Shown: positions 22,270-37,239 of the stretch, one piece after another
How the letters are laid out: every line of letters starts with the position of its first letter
Position numbering within the stretch: position 1 is the first letter of the stretch
Source: Megalobrama amblycephala
Taxonomy: Eukaryota; Chordata; Actinopteri; Cypriniformes; Xenocyprididae
Assembly (NCBI RefSeq): GCF_018812025.1
Contig: NC_063054.1
Coordinates: 36,042,396-36,106,395 of the forward strand
Direction of reading: 5' to 3'
DNA: 64,000 bases
Position numbers and translations under genes: made by a program
The notes under the pieces: generated by a model
Told to the model about the DNA's origin: nothing
Seen by the model: only the letters and a program-made list of their open reading frames with translations
Database searches by the model: none

Positions 22270-23890
22270 TAGTTTGATTATAACTGTCTGAGGGTATAGA
22301 CTATATTGATCTGGCTGTGTGAGAATAGATTGGATTATTGGAATCGATGGTTCCATGAAGAAACTTTAACATCCATGGAAACCTTTCAATGCACAAAACA
22401 TACCTTTTTAGGTAACTGACTTTAAAAAGGCTCCTGGGAGCGCGCGTAACGTTATCCTTTTGATTTTCCCGGGGAAAACGTCCAGAGTCCTTCACATTAG
22501 GCTCTCATCGACAATCTTTTTAAAGTTTCGTTACAAGCTGTTCACACATTGGCAATAAAAAAGCGATTAATAGGCCTACATGAACATTCTTACTTATAGC
22601 CCCTTTAAAATCGTAGTTTTGCAATACATCATAACTTTAAATTTATGAAAATATAAATTGTCTCTAGAAATGTCCTTTTTAGTAATTTCTTTCTTGGTTA
22701 GTTTACAACTTTATTAATCCCACAGGGGGCAATATTTTATTTTTCATATTCATATGATTTAATTAACTGGCAATCACAAATTTTAAATTCAGGTTTTCTT
22801 TGGCAGTGGTAATCAATAAAATAGGCCTACTTATCTTTTCATATTTTAAAAAAGTTTAATCTATTAAAAATTTCCTAAAAAATTTAATATCTTACAACAT
22901 GTGTTTTAACCTATTAGACTCTTTAAAAGGGCAGGCCATAAGTTTGAATAGCCTATGTGAAAGTACTTATGATGCATCAAGAATACTTTTTTTTATAATG
23001 AATTATGTATACAGGCCTCAAGTCAAGTGTTGCCATCTTTCTCTTTTTGTCATTTTTTTTCGAGCACTAAACACACATTTGAAGGCTTTGGGACCCTTTG
23101 ACTGGTTTTAGAGTGAGGCTGAATCTTTAATGTTGTAAAGCAAATCTAAGAGTGCCTGAGGGGGTGCCGACATCTGAACTGGTTTATTGATGCATTTCGA
23201 ATGAAAGATGATGTTCCTTCATCTTTTTTACTATTCATGCAATGTGAATGACAACAATTGTGTGCACAAGATCAATGCCACTTCATTTGATGTTTTATAA
23301 TAGAAGATCCTTAATATTTGCACACTCAGATTTACATATTTCTATATCGCTCTTTGCATTTACAGTATGTGCAGATATGTGTTTAAATATTTTGGCAAAC
23401 ATCCACACTACTGAATTATAGATCACAGTGTAATGCTGCAGGGCTGAAGGTTAAGGCTGAATCTTTAATGTTTATCAAAGAAAATAAGATAAAATGTTTT
23501 TGCGCAGTAATATATGTAGCTGTGAGCACTGCATCCATGTTTCACAGACACAGGATTTTTACATGTTTGGGAGTCAGAGGAGGTTTCTGGAATATCATAC
23601 TACAGCATATTTATCATGTTGTCAGATGTTAATTGCACTTATTGTGTTCCAACCACGGATTTTTTTTTCCTATCAGATTTTCTGTCATCCAATAACAAAC
23701 AAATCAATCAATAAATAAATATTACATTTTTAGGTAAACTAACATTTTAGAAACTTGAACATTGGTGAAAAACATTTTCTCCTTAAATTCTGCTTATTTC
23801 ATGAATTATAATATAAGCAACACTTCACTGTAAAAATTTAATTTTGTAGTTGTAAATAAAACAGATTATTGGAGTATGTTTTACAAGAAA
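22270..23890. other. AT-rich sequence without recognised gene
   Basis: Contains an AATAAA at about 22555. Nothing else supportable. Confidence 0.4.
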
Positions 23891-23893
23891 ATA

Positions 23894-25464
23894 CAAACCC
23901 GATTCCAAAAAAGTTGGGACACTGCACAAATTGTGAATAAAAAAGGAATGCAATAATTTACAAATCTCATAAACTTATATTTTATTCACAATAGAATATA
24001 GATAACATAACAAATGTTGAAAGTGAGACATTTTGAAATGTCATGCCAAATATTGGCTCATTTTGGATTTCATGAGAGCTACACATTCCAAAAAAGTTGG
24101 GACAGGTAGCAATAAGAGGCCGGAAAAGTTAAATGTACATATAAGGAACAGCTGGAGGACCAATTTGCAACTTGATTGGGTATAAAAAGAGCCTCTCAGA
24201 GTGGCAGTGTCTCTCAGAAGTCAAGATGGGCAGAGGATCACCAATTCCCCCAATGCTGTGGTGAAAAATAGTGGAGCAATATCAGAAAGGAGTTTTTCAG
24301 AGAAAAATTGCAAAGAGTTTGAAGTTATCATCATCTACAGTGCATAATATCATCCAAAGATTCAGAGAATCTGGAACAATCTCTGTGCGTAAGGGTCAAG
24401 GCCGGAAAACCATACTGGATGCCCATGATCTTCGGGCCCTTAGATGGCACTGCATCACATACAGGGATGCTATTGTAATGGAAATCACAACATGAGCTTA
24501 AGCTTCCAGAAAACATTGTTAGTGAACACAATCCACCGTGCCATTCGCCGTTGCCGGGTAAAACTCTATAGGTCAAAAAAGAAGCCGTATCTAAACATGA
24601 TCCAGAAGCACAGGCGTTTTCTCTGGGCCAAGACTCATTTAAAATGGACTGTGGCAAAGTGGAAAACTGTTCTGTGGTCAGACGAATCAAAATTTGAAGT
24701 TCTTTTTGGAAAACTGGGACGCCATGTCATCCGGACTAAAGAGGACAAGGACAACCCAAGTTGTTATCAGCGCTCAGTTCAGAAGCCTGCATCTCTGATG
24801 GTATGGGGTTGCATGAGTGCGTGTGGCATGGGCAGCTTACACATCTGGAAAGGCACCATCAATGCTGAAAGGTATATCCAAGTTCTAGAACAACATATGC
24901 TCCTATCCAGACATTGTCTTTTTCAGGGAAGAACTTGCATTTTCCAACATGACAATGCCAGACCACATACTGCATCAATTACAACATCATGGCTGCGTAG
25001 AAGAAGGATCCGGGTACTGAAATGGCCAGCCTGCAGTCCAGATCTTTCACCCATAGAAAACATTTGGTGCATCATAAAGAGGAAGATGCGACATAGAAGA
25101 CCTAAGACAGTTGAGCAACTAGAAGCCTGTATTAGACAAGAATGGGACAACATTCCTATTCCTAAACTTGAGCAACTTGTCTCCTCAGTCTCCAGACGTT
25201 TGCAGACTGTTATAAAAAGAAGAGGGGATGCCACACAGTGGTAAACATGGCCTTGTCCCAACTTTTTTGAGATGTGTTGATGCCATGAAATTTAAAATCA
25301 ACTTATTTTTCCCTTAAAATGATACATTTTCTCAGTTTAAACATTTGATATGTCATCTATGTGTTATTCTGAATAAAATATTGAAATTTGAAACTTCCAC
25401 ATCATTGCATTCTGTTTTTATTCACAATTTGTACAGTGTCCCAACTTTTTTGGAATCGGGTTTG
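23894..25464 (+). mobile_element. Full-length Tc1/mariner element (copy B)
   Basis: 1571 bp, from CAAACCCGATTCCAAAAAAG to TTGGAATCGGGTTTG, flanked by TA (23892-23893 and 25465-25466). A second inner repeat of the TIR (CATTCCAAAAAAGTTGGGAC near 24085) is typical of this family. Both ends are intact. The transposase has two visible lesions, so this copy is non-autonomous but recent in appearance. Confidence 0.95.
24226..25244 (+). pseudogene. Tc1 transposase, one nonsense codon and one frameshift
   Basis: ATG 24226 opens MGRGSPIPPMLW and meets TGA at 24262-24264. The frame continues from 24265 through a helix-turn-helix region (KIAKSLKLSSSTVHNIIQRF) and the GRKTIL segment to about 24490, where a frameshift moves coding to the third frame; it then runs to TAA at 25242. 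The catalytic DDE-type triad is visible: WSDESKFEV, FQHDNARPHTA, SPDLSPIENIW. The C terminus RRGDATQW matches the fragment at position 1. In family members the region after EIT carries a few residues lost here, so the shift is a small deletion near 24486-24500. Otherwise about 340 residues, the normal length. Confidence 0.93.
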
Positions 25465-25466
25465 TA

Positions 25467-26555
25467 CTATTTATATAGTCTTTCTGCTTCAAATATGTCA
25501 TGCTTATTTCAATGTGTTACTTGCTGTTTGTGAAATTTACTAGCAATTTCTGAAAGAAAATTGTTTAAAAGTAAATCCTACTCCAAATTATTTTCAGTGT
25601 TGGAACTCATTCGTGTATCATACTGTAATTATTAGTTATATTAATAGAAACAGTATATTATTAATTGCAATAACTGATGAACATTTCTATTAAATTGCAA
25701 TTAGGAAATGCATTATTGCTGTTGCATGTGGTACAGAAGAGCCATACGGAAACATTAATATTTTCTAATTTTTCAGTGAAACAATGCTAGATATTATCTG
25801 TGGAATATGTTTTACAGTATTTATTCTATTTACGCCCCTTAAGTGTTCTGTGTTGCTCAACCTGACCCCCTTAAGTTGAAACTATATTTAATTTGTACTT
25901 GTAAATTTGTGTAAGTGCTGAATGGCGTTCAAATGAGTGTTGTGCAATTTCAGTGGCACTTCAGCATGTGTCTTCTGTGAGTGCATGAATATCCCTCTCT
26001 GGTATGATTCATAAAAACAGGAAATAACAATGCAATTCATCTTGTGTTTTATTCTAAACAGTATTAAAGTGAATCAAATGGTATGTTGCCATATGATACA
26101 TTGTACCGTAAAAGAATATTCGAGCTGTCAGATGGTGGGTGGACGCTAAAGTAGAGAAAATCTCAAAGAGCACAATACGCAGTGGAGTGAGTCAACACCA
26201 CCCGAGACCGCCTACCATATGCAGGTGGCAATAAATTAATGTTGTTGAAATGGAATACATCAGGTTGCTACATATGCTGAATAAATCAGACGTGGATAGT
26301 AAATGGTTTTCACATTCGCATTGCGTACAGGGTTTCCAGGCCTTTAGTGTTTTAGGAATCAGTTTCACGCTGTGTGGCTCTAGGAAGGTGAGTCCCTGCT
26401 GATGGTGGCCATGCGTAATTTATTTTATTTTCCCAGATGCCATTTACCCTCCCATCCGCTTCCGAAGGCACGGTGTGTTTACTCAAACATTAGAGGAACT
26501 GATTTAAACAAAGGCTGAAATAGAAATGATGTGATCGTCTGTTTGAGTGGACAAA
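25467..26555. other. No recognised gene
   Basis: Includes a lower-AT block 26130-26480 without recognised motif. Confidence 0.4.
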
Positions 26556-26905
26556 ATGAGCACTGCAAATTTCTTGTTTTCCAGTACAAATATCTAAACA
26601 TTCTTAAATCAAGATACATTTGCCTGAGAAGCAAAATGACAAGATATTGATCTTGTTTTTTGAAAAAAAAAAAAAATCTAAATGAAGTGTGTTTATGCTT
26701 AAAACAAGAAAAAATATGTCAGTGGGGTCAGAAAAATCAACTTAATTCAAAGGGAAAACAAGATGGTTTTTCTGACCCCATTGGCATATTTTTTTTTGTT
26801 TGTTTTAAGCAAAAATCCTTAATTTTGATAAATTTTTCAGATAACAAAACTGAATGTTGTCTTTTTGCTTCTTCACCAAATGTATCTTGAAATGTATCTT
26901 GAAGG
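26556..26905. repeat. Fold-back repeat, second copy of the TTTTAAGCAAAAA family
   Basis: Left CTTAAATCAAGATACATTTG and AGAAGCAAAATGAC; right TTTTAAGCAAAAATCCTTAA and TTTTTGCTTCTTCACCAAATG. GTCAG-GGGGTCAGAAAAA and TTTTTCTGACCCC form the central hairpin (about 26715-26790). Confidence 0.65.
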
Positions 26906-26939
26906 TTTGTTAGCATAAAAGCTCTTTAAAGGTGCTAAA

Positions 26940-27513
26940 GCGGATCTTTTGTTTTATACATTTTTGCAATATTACTTGAAACTGTCTGTACTAACTGATA
27001 AAAGACTATTTATTAGGTGCACTGAAAGGAATAATATTAATATACATCATCTGTGCACGAGGTAGGGCCTTAAAAATCATTGCGTAAACGATTGGCCCTC
27101 TGCCTTCTCAATCACTACCATTACGTTCCTTGTGAAAGACGTGCGCGAATTGGCCCTCTGGCTTGTCAATCACTGCCGTGACGTTCCTTGTGAGAGACGA
27201 GCGCGGCTGCGCGCTCCAGTAACTTTCCACACTCCACAGGCGCTGCATGCAATGTTTTTGTCAGGAGACAGGAGTAACAACTGCAGATTATGAGTTACTA
27301 GCGGTGAGTCCGACATAATGAATCCAAAAAACACGACACAGCGAATGCCGGTGATAAACACTCGTGTTCCAATACTCGTGCACGAGTTTTGGGTCGGCGT
27401 TCCTTTGAAGTGAGCTGTGAAGGAGGGGGGCTGTTCTTACGCATGCGCTCATTTCAAAAACTCACTAACAGTCTTTGGATTCTCAGTCTATGAAAAAATC
27501 CTCTCTATCACCT
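26940..27513. mobile_element. TTAA-flanked Kolobok-like element
   Basis: AGGTGCTAAAGCGGATC... to ...CTCTATCACCT, TTAA at 26936-26939 and 27514-27517. The interior is GC-rich and holds a tandem duplication of about 60 bp (GATTGGCCCTCTGCCTTCTC, 27091 onward, repeated from 27150 as AATTGGCCCTCTGGCTTGTC). A GCGGTGAGT donor-like site follows an ATG near 27300. Confidence 0.72.
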
Positions 27514-27610
27514 TTAAGCAATAACAAAAACATTTTTTTCTTAATTTTTTTTTATTAAACAGCTGAGTCCTCAAACAAAAATGTAAAAAAGCAAGTACAC
27601 AAATGGTGTA

Positions 27611-28586
<976 letters not shown>

Positions 28587-28640
28587 TATATATATATATA
28601 ATAACAATAACAATAATGATAACAATAATAATAATAATAA
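28587..28640. repeat. (TA)n then (AAT/AAC)n tract
   Basis: Continuation of the split microsatellite followed by AATAATAAC units. Confidence 0.85.
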
Positions 28641-29270
28641 TCCATATACCAATCAATTGGAAGTGCATTCACTGACTTATTTCCTATGGAATTTCATAGT
28701 CATCGGATACAAATTTCTTACTTTCTTACTCATTCTCATTTCTTTAATGTCATTAACACATCATAAAACACAAGAGCAAACACATACTGCAGGCATGTAG
28801 GACTACTCCCCAACATTTGATCATAATCATCAACCTCACCTATCTAGTTCCCTCAATCTTACACTCTAGTTCCAACATTCTGTACTTGCAAGAAAGGCAA
28901 ATATCTGATGCATCTACAACAGGAAGTCAGACACATAAAAGTGGATGTGGAAGCAAGAGTTTGGTCTCAAACGGGAAACGTGTTTTGTACCACAGTCACT
29001 CCACTACTGTACAGAAAGAAAACAACACTTTTTCATTGCTAACTGTGGAGAAGATGGAGGAGAACGAATTATAAAACACTGAATGTTTTCCTTTGAACAA
29101 CACAGCTCTAAACTGGCTGATTTACCTCAGTCAAGAACAGGACGGAGCACCTTATAATGCTGAAATGTTGTACCAAAGTACCCCAAAACAGTTCATTATC
29201 TGTTGGTTCAAATGCTCCTTGTTGGCCCCAAGTACAGTTGCATCAAACGAAAGACTTTTTGGTTCCTTGG
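28641..29270. other. Probable 3' UTR and flank of tmem121
   Basis: Lies directly downstream of the tmem121 stop on the minus strand. A minus-strand ATTAAA at about 28742-28747 could serve for polyadenylation. No other feature. Confidence 0.4.
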
Positions 29271-30899
<1,629 letters not shown>

Positions 30900-31554
30900 T
30901 GCACTCACTCACCGCAATGAGTGTCTGTCTGCTCCGTTACACCGTTGGGTTCAAAGGATTCTCAGAGTTGCAGGACAAGTTTTGCTGGGCTGGTTGGATC
31001 GCTGCTTTTTCATCCTAGTTTGGTGAACTTTGAAGGCTTTTGCATTTCCAAAATTTCGTAACCTTGACTCAGGACAAAAAGTGAAAAGAACTTATTCTAC
31101 TAAAAAAACCAATGGCTCCCAAATGACAGTTTGACTCATTGCTTTGTAAGGGTCATACTGACTGTAAGTTTGAAGCAGTGTTAAAGGACACCCCCAAAAA
31201 AGTCCAATGCAGGATTACTTTGCAATGGAAAAGCAACTCTTAAAGACTGAAGAGACCTTGTTTCAACCTTTGCTGCGTAGTTGGAGAGGCTGCTTTTTCA
31301 TCCCAGTTCAGTGAACTTTGAAGGCATTTGCATGCCCAATATCATAAAGTAAAAAGAACTTATTCCACAAAAAGCCAATTGCTTCAGACTGACAATTTGA
31401 TTCACACTGCTTTGCTACGGTCGTATTGATTGCAAATCTGAAGAAGTAGTGTTAAATGATACAAAGTTCCAAAAAGGTCCAGAGCAGGATTACTTTGCAA
31501 TGGAAATGCAACTCTTAAAGACCGAAGAGACCTGAATTCACAATCTTGGTCTTG
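30900..31554. repeat. Upstream tandem duplication, unit B
   Basis: Starts TGCACTCACTCACCGCAATG and repeats unit A at a period of about 659 bp, with half-units at 30983 and 31271. Both units end near CACAATCTTGGTCTT. The copies differ by many substitutions and small indels, so the duplication is not recent. Confidence 0.82.
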
Positions 31555-32495
31555 GCAGATGATTCTTCTCTGACACAGTAAATGGAGGAGAAATCTGCCT
31601 ATTAATCAGCGGGCTTGTATTGATCCTGCTAGACCGCACGCCTGCCCGACCTCAGCATTCTCAATGAGACGCCATAACTTTCCTCTTTCACGGTCATGCA
31701 ATTAGAAGGTGATGTGAGGATACATGGGCTTTCCCGGAAGCTTTGCATGCATTTGCTGGATTGTGAGTTGGCCGTTTTTCTTGTAACATGAAGGGAACTT
31801 TGAGGTGCGCTTTGAGAAAATGTGAGTGCAGGAACTGATTGTTCAGACTGTAGGTGCTCAACAATTACCGAGTCAGAGTTTAACGTCTAAGCACAGTTGT
31901 GGTGGGTCGTTTTTCTTGTAACGGCAAGATATCTTTGAGAAAATGCAGCCCAGGAACCAAATGTTCAGACTGTAGATACTCCGCAATTACCAAGTAACAT
32001 TTGTTCGTGTCTGCCAATGGAAGATTGACTCTTGAGGGCTGGTGGTCTCTATCCATAGATCATTCAGACACAGGGTCAGTGGCTCCAGGGGCACCACATC
32101 TGTCTATGGCTCCCCCAGGGGGAATCTCTTTTACTGGGCTTCAGTTTCATCCTTGCCTGCTCTTCTGACACAACCTAGAGAGAGGGAAGAAGAAGAGCTG
32201 TCAGCACAAAGTGGAAAATAAATCACGGCTCACTGCTAGGAGCCAACAGCACATCCAGTCCTGCCATTGTGTCAGCATCATTTAAACAAATGTGATAACA
32301 ACATTGCGGAAATACACTGTTACATGGCCACTCATTTTCACTTTTTATTAATACATGGGACGCTCACAAAACTGTATAATGCAGTGCAATAATCCATGAC
32401 AATATTCCAGCATTGATTTTAGCTTAAATGTAGGATGGTGGAGAGAGGACTGTTAGAGGAAAAAGCTGGAAGGGTCTTTGAGAATCCACTCAAAC
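31555..32495. other. Low-repeat region upstream of tmem121
   Basis: Likely position for the tmem121 promoter or 5' untranslated exon(s), but no TATA box, CpG island or clear donor could be assigned. CTCTGACACAG / GGTGGTCTCT-type unique sequence; a poly-T run is at 32499-32513. Confidence 0.35.
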
Positions 32496-32833
32496 CTTTT
32501 TTTTTTTTTTTTTCTCCATATATAAAGTTTTTGAGGATAGAATGATACTGATTTTATAATTTGGTTTTTTATTTAATATGTCATAAATGCATACCATTTT
32601 TTTATATGTACATGACATGTCTTTGATCTTTGATACTTATCTAATCGCAGATGAATATTTCATTGCTCAAAACTGCTCTTTCATCTTTTAGCAGACATAA
32701 CTGGGCTCTCAGTAATGTTTCTTTTAAGTATCAACTTTTGTCTGATGTTGCCCATACAATTCCTCAAAACAAAAATAAAAAATAAAATAAAATAAATAAA
32801 TAAATAAAAAACTACATACAACAAGAGTACACA

Positions 32834-33890
32834 GTAGGGGTGTAACAATACATCATGCCACAATATATCGCAATACAAAAATGCAACAATATGTATTGTG
32901 TATAGTTAACCAAAATGAAAATGCCTGATAAAAATGCCAATTGTCTTATGTTACCAGTAAAAAGTGGCCTACATTATTTTAAATATATCTAGTCAGTGAC
33001 AGAGTGCAAACATATTTGTCAAAAAACTGTGTTTCGGTGTCAAAATCATGAATAATTTTATTCTGGTGTCACCATTGTCCTGTGCATTGGGTTACCAGCA
33101 CTAAAGGGTTAGTTCACCCAAAAATGAAAATAATGTCATTTATTACTCACCCTCATGTCGTTCTACATCCGTAAGACCTTCGTTCATCTTCAGAACACAA
33201 GACCTCTATTGAGAGCAAAGCTATTCAAACTCTCAAGGTCCATAAAAGTTCTAAAAACATATTTAAAACGGTTCATGTGAGTACAGTGGTTCTATCTTAA
33301 TATTATTGCGCCAAAAATCACAAATTTGAAACAAAAGATTCATAAAGCTCAGAAGCTTCATGAAGCAGTGTTTTGAAATTGGCCCATCACTAGATATTTT
33401 TTAAAAGTCATTATTTTGTTTTTTTGCCACACAAAAAGTATTCTTGTCGCTTTATAATTTTAAGATGGAACCACTGTAGTCACATGAACTGATTTAAATA
33501 TGTTTTTAGTACCTTTATGGATATTGAGAGTTTGAATGGCTTTGCTCTCAATAGAGGCCTCGCTGAGCCATCGGATTTCATCAACAATATCTTAATTTGT
33601 GTTCTGAAGATGAACGAAGGTCTTACGGGTGTGAAATGACATGAGGGTGAGTAATTAATGACATTCTTTTCATTTTTGGGTGAACTAACCCTAAAGTCAA
33701 ATAAGCGTATTCATTGCCACCCCAACTGTAATACCAAATTTAGCATTTTAATCATCAGTACATTTTTTGTTAACCTTTTACTATATGCCTTGGAGTATCT
33801 CCATAATATCATATCGTGAGTTCAGTATCATGATATGCATCGAATCGTGATAACGATTCGGCAAAACCACTTTGGTATCTTGGCAAAACC
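32834..33890. mobile_element. hAT-like relic of the AGGGGTGTAAC family with a nested element
   Basis: Left end AGGGGTGTAACAATACATC with ATATATCGCAATAC; right part ATCATGATATGCATCG-ATCGTGATAACGATTC. These ends resemble the common AGGGGTGTAACGATAC family. The right terminus is decayed. The element at 33105-33692 lies inside it. Confidence 0.5.
33105..33692. mobile_element. AGGGTTAGTTCACCC fold-back element, nested
   Basis: From AGGGTTAGTTCACCCAAAAA to TTTGGGTGAACTAACCCT, arms inverted around about 33390. Same family as 20721-21517, about 200 bp shorter. The left flank is CTAA and the right flank AAAG, so the TTAA duplication has been lost by mutation. Confidence 0.85.
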
Positions 33891-33892
33891 AG

Positions 33893-34885
33893 ACACTGTT
33901 TAAAACATTGTTGAAACTGTAGAATACTGGTGTCTTTTTTCTCAGAACCAAAAGACTTCAGCAAAAGTATTAAGGAGATCTCATTTGTGATTTTTCTTTT
34001 CTATTGGATCATTAAGCTTTAAAAGTCACTTACTTCCTTCAACAGTAATTAAATCTCGCTATCTAAGGAACACACTCTTAAAATTATCCACAAGACACCA
34101 AGTTAACACAAAAACAAAACAAATAATATAATGTTCCTTTTCAAGGCTGATGTTAAAACAAATACTGTCAAGCCAAGAATAATGTAATTTCTAATCATGT
34201 GTTTGATGGATTTATGCAGGTCAATAAGCGTCCATCATTAATAATTCAAGCTGATAGACTGTGCAACTGTGTTTGGAGATCCATTTAGACTGACCTGTTT
34301 AATATTCACACACCGAGCCGCTGGCGTTTGTCTGATAGCCAAGGTCGCAGGAGTGCTAATCAACACACCGGGCTGACATTTCACAAAAATTAAGCACAAA
34401 TAATGAAAACTCGATACAACACACAGCTAGCCAAATCTCATCCGCCTGTCTCATTCCAGATTAATATGTCATTCTGAAGAATGGAAGAAAAAACTACGAC
34501 CAAAAACAGTTGAACTAAAATCAGGTAATTGGAGTGTGTTTTTAATGCAGACCATCGGGAGATGAGTTTAGCTCTCTGTCATGTCCAACACAATCTTATT
34601 AGTATTTGGCAGAGTACACAGATAGCAGACATAGATCTCATTTCTATGCTTGTCAGCTCAGAACGGGGGCAGATTTAAATCAATGTAATAGTCCTCAGAA
34701 TGATGCATTAGTGATCACCTTGGGCTCCTACTACACTCTCTGTAGATACGTCAGTCCGAACCAGCACGATTATGCCACTTGAATAAGAAAACACTGAAAG
34801 TGCTCTATTTTTTTTCCTGTATCTAATTTGTTATTTTGGAGAAATATTAATCTCTAGCTATTAAATCTAAATTAGTTATGCATTA
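33893..34885. other. Low-repeat segment, possible conserved non-coding DNA
   Basis: 34150-34750 has balanced composition and no recognisable repeat, unlike most of the window. No coding signal. Confidence 0.3.
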
Positions 34886-35373
34886 GGCCTGTCACAGTGA
34901 TCGATTAGTTGTCTGATCATGGTTATTCGATCATTTGCAATAACTGTGCAGTTTAAATTTCAATCACATTTTGCCCAAAAATATAAAGACACTATTGTAA
35001 AGCACATAGATAGTCAGCAACATAGTCAAAGGTCTTCCTTTCATACGAAATAAAGGTTTGTGGGTTTAATAAGACTGCATTATTATATTATATTATATTA
35101 TATTATATTATATTATATTATATTATATTATATTATATTATATTATATTATATTATATTATATTATATTACGTTAAAATATTTTATATTTCACAGCATTA
35201 AAGTATATCATGTGGGCCTATTTTATCATTTTTCTTGTTTTATTATATATGATTCCATGTAAAAAATAATTAGAAAAAAAAATAAAATATTAGGTTTACA
35301 CTGTAAGTGACATGAACAAAACAGAATTAAATCGTTATTTGCAATTATTGCAATCATGATCGTGGCAGGACTA
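34886..35373. mobile_element. hAT-like element with AGGCCTGTCAC-type ends
   Basis: Left AGGCCTGTCACAGTGATCG with GATCATTTGCAATAAC; right TTGCAATTATTGCAATCATGAT-CGTGGCAGGACT. Ends imperfectly inverted. The interior is dominated by the (TATTA)n tract. Confidence 0.5.
35081..35169. repeat. (TATTA)n pentanucleotide tract
   Basis: About 17-18 perfect TATTA units inside the hAT-like element. Confidence 0.95.
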
Positions 35374-36475
35374 GTAAGCATACTGTAATTTTTAATAATT
35401 GTTAATTAATTTCAGTAAAACAAATGCTACTTAGATACAGTAAAAAAATTTAACTACAAATTTAACTACAAATTCGCATTCATATTTATAATACAGCTAT
35501 GAGAACTTAAATGTACTTAAATGGTGCTTAAAATAGGCTTAATTTTGTTTTATGCAAAATATAATTTCATACTTTTTATTTTAATTTTGTGGCAAAACAT
35601 TTCAGACGTGTTCTAGACAGCTTGTGACAAACTCACCCCAACTTACATACAGATAGAAATCAATTCATAAAAATAAACCTTCAGCGTCTGTTTGTGAAAG
35701 ACCCTTTTGGAAAGAAAACTCACAAATTAGTTCTCTTTTACCCTTTAGAGTTTTGGTAGAGATCTCAACATTTAAAAATGCTACTATACATTTTCCAAGG
35801 CACCAAAGTCTGTAATCAAATGTCTCAAGATCTCAATATAAACTCAACCCATTTCTCATCAAACAATACGTTGCCATCCATATTAATTTTATATATTTAT
35901 ACGCTCACTGTCAATCAACAACTGACTCATTTGTGTCTACTTTTATTTCGGCAAAGGAATTTTAAAAGAAACATCTGTGACAAAGTTGATGCCAAAGCCC
36001 TTGCAGATGGATGTAACAAACCAACCGACAGCAAAGCAGACAAATGTTCCAAATGTTCAGACTTTGCTGCGTGAATTTTAATGTCCCTTCAATATAACTT
36101 TCTTCGATGTGAAGACAAGATTATATTGAGCACATCTGTTCTCAGACACGAACTGTTTCACAGACAAAATCTTTAATGTTGCCTGAATTAAAACAATGAA
36201 TTATGAAATACATCCTCTTTCAAGGCCCCAATGCATAATGAAAATGTCTGCAATATTCATTAAGATATGTAATTCAAAGAAACGCACTTTGTCACTTGTC
36301 ATTTTCTATAGCCTATCGAGTGGTGGTTTAAAGGTTCTGACTTATTTACACTGTTAAAGAGTTGGATTCTCATGCTAATCATGGCCAAAGTTTCAAAACA
36401 CGAGTTGGACGTATGACGGAGTATTTCTGTGCCAAATACTTCATTTGGGTTACGGAAGCTGAGAGATTTTTCAGC
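35374..36475. other. No recognised gene
   Basis: The frame at 35778-36074 has a Cys-rich end (CDKVDAKALADGCNKPTD) but no known domain and no splice context, so it is not called. Confidence 0.35.
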
Positions 36476-36477
36476 AG

Positions 36478-36712
36478 TGGCTGTGTCCCAATTCAGGGGC
36501 TGCACCCTTTGAAGGCTGTATTCATCATGGAGGCAGTCTCATTTAAGAAAAATAACCGTTAGAATGCAAAGTAAGAAAGAAATTACAGTATTTTACACCT
36601 CACAATGAATATCAGTCAATTTTATTACAGTTAAATACGACGTCCTTGATGACGTATTCAGCCTTCAAATGTGACCTCCGGAGGATGCAGCCTCCGAAAT
36701 GAGACGCAGCTC
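36478..36712. mobile_element. MITE with GCTGTGTCCCAATTC-type ends
   Basis: Left GGCTGTGTCCCAATTCAGG-GGCTGCA; right TGCAGCC-CCGAAATGAGACGCAGC. Imperfect inverted ends about 30 bp long and 235 bp apart, with an AT-rich interior. Confidence 0.6.
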
Positions 36713-37235
36713 CTGTCACCAAAGGAGCGTGTTTTTGGTTGTGAGGGAAAAATGACCTTTTTCAGTTTCCCAAAGAACCCAGCGTTAAGGGAACAGAGGA
36801 TGAAGTTTGTTTTTCCGAGTTGTGCATGTATGTTTGTTTGTTCCCGGAATTTCGGTGATAAACAAGTCCCAGTTTGGCGCTGGATTTGCAGATTGCGGGC
36901 GTCGAGTAAAACTGCATTAGATGTCTGTATTTTGTTGGCAATCGGCGCACAAGTGCATATAATGTAAACAACACAAATGTTTTTGTTCTCTTTTTATTTA
37001 TAATGTTGTCGCAGCTTGCTCTACACAAAAGCTGCGCACGCTCGTGACACTTTAGCTCTGCCCACAGCAGGCACGCCTCCAGGAGCTCGGCTTTTTTCGG
37101 AAAGACTCGGTACAGCGTATCTCTCTTTTATAAATATGATATAACTAAAGTCTTTTCGGAGATATTAAGGATGCAATACTATATAGGTACTCAAGATTAA
37201 CATCAGATTGGTAGAAACTGTGTGTTACCTACCCT
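36713..37235 (+). mobile_element. 5'-truncated TTAA-type Kolobok element with THAP relic
   Basis: Right end GTTACCTACCCT followed by TTAA (37236-37239). The left end is missing; the MITE at 36478-36712 adjoins it. It contains a decayed THAP-type zinc finger on the plus strand, and GC-rich GCACGCCTCC and GGAAAGACTCGGTACAGCG blocks. Confidence 0.65.
36725..36885 (+). pseudogene. Decayed THAP domain (transposon-encoded)
   Basis: The frame reads RVFGCEGKMTFFSFPKNPAL then REQRMKFVF and FVCSRNFGD. The THAP pattern is C-x2-4-C ... W/F ... P ... C-x2-H. Here the first Cys is Arg (CGT for TGT) and the CSRH histidine is Asn, so two zinc ligands are lost; FSFPKNPALREQ is otherwise a typical THAP segment. 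After about 36840 the frame leaves the domain pattern. It sits in a TTAA-type element, so a transposon origin is likely. Confidence 0.7.
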
Positions 37236-37239
37236 TTAA

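Noticed and set aside
24331..25261. Minus-strand frames at 24331-24690 and 24923-25261
   Set aside because: Antisense shadows of the Tc1 transposase.
35778..36074. Cys-containing 98-codon open frame
   Set aside because: No known cysteine pattern and no exon signals.
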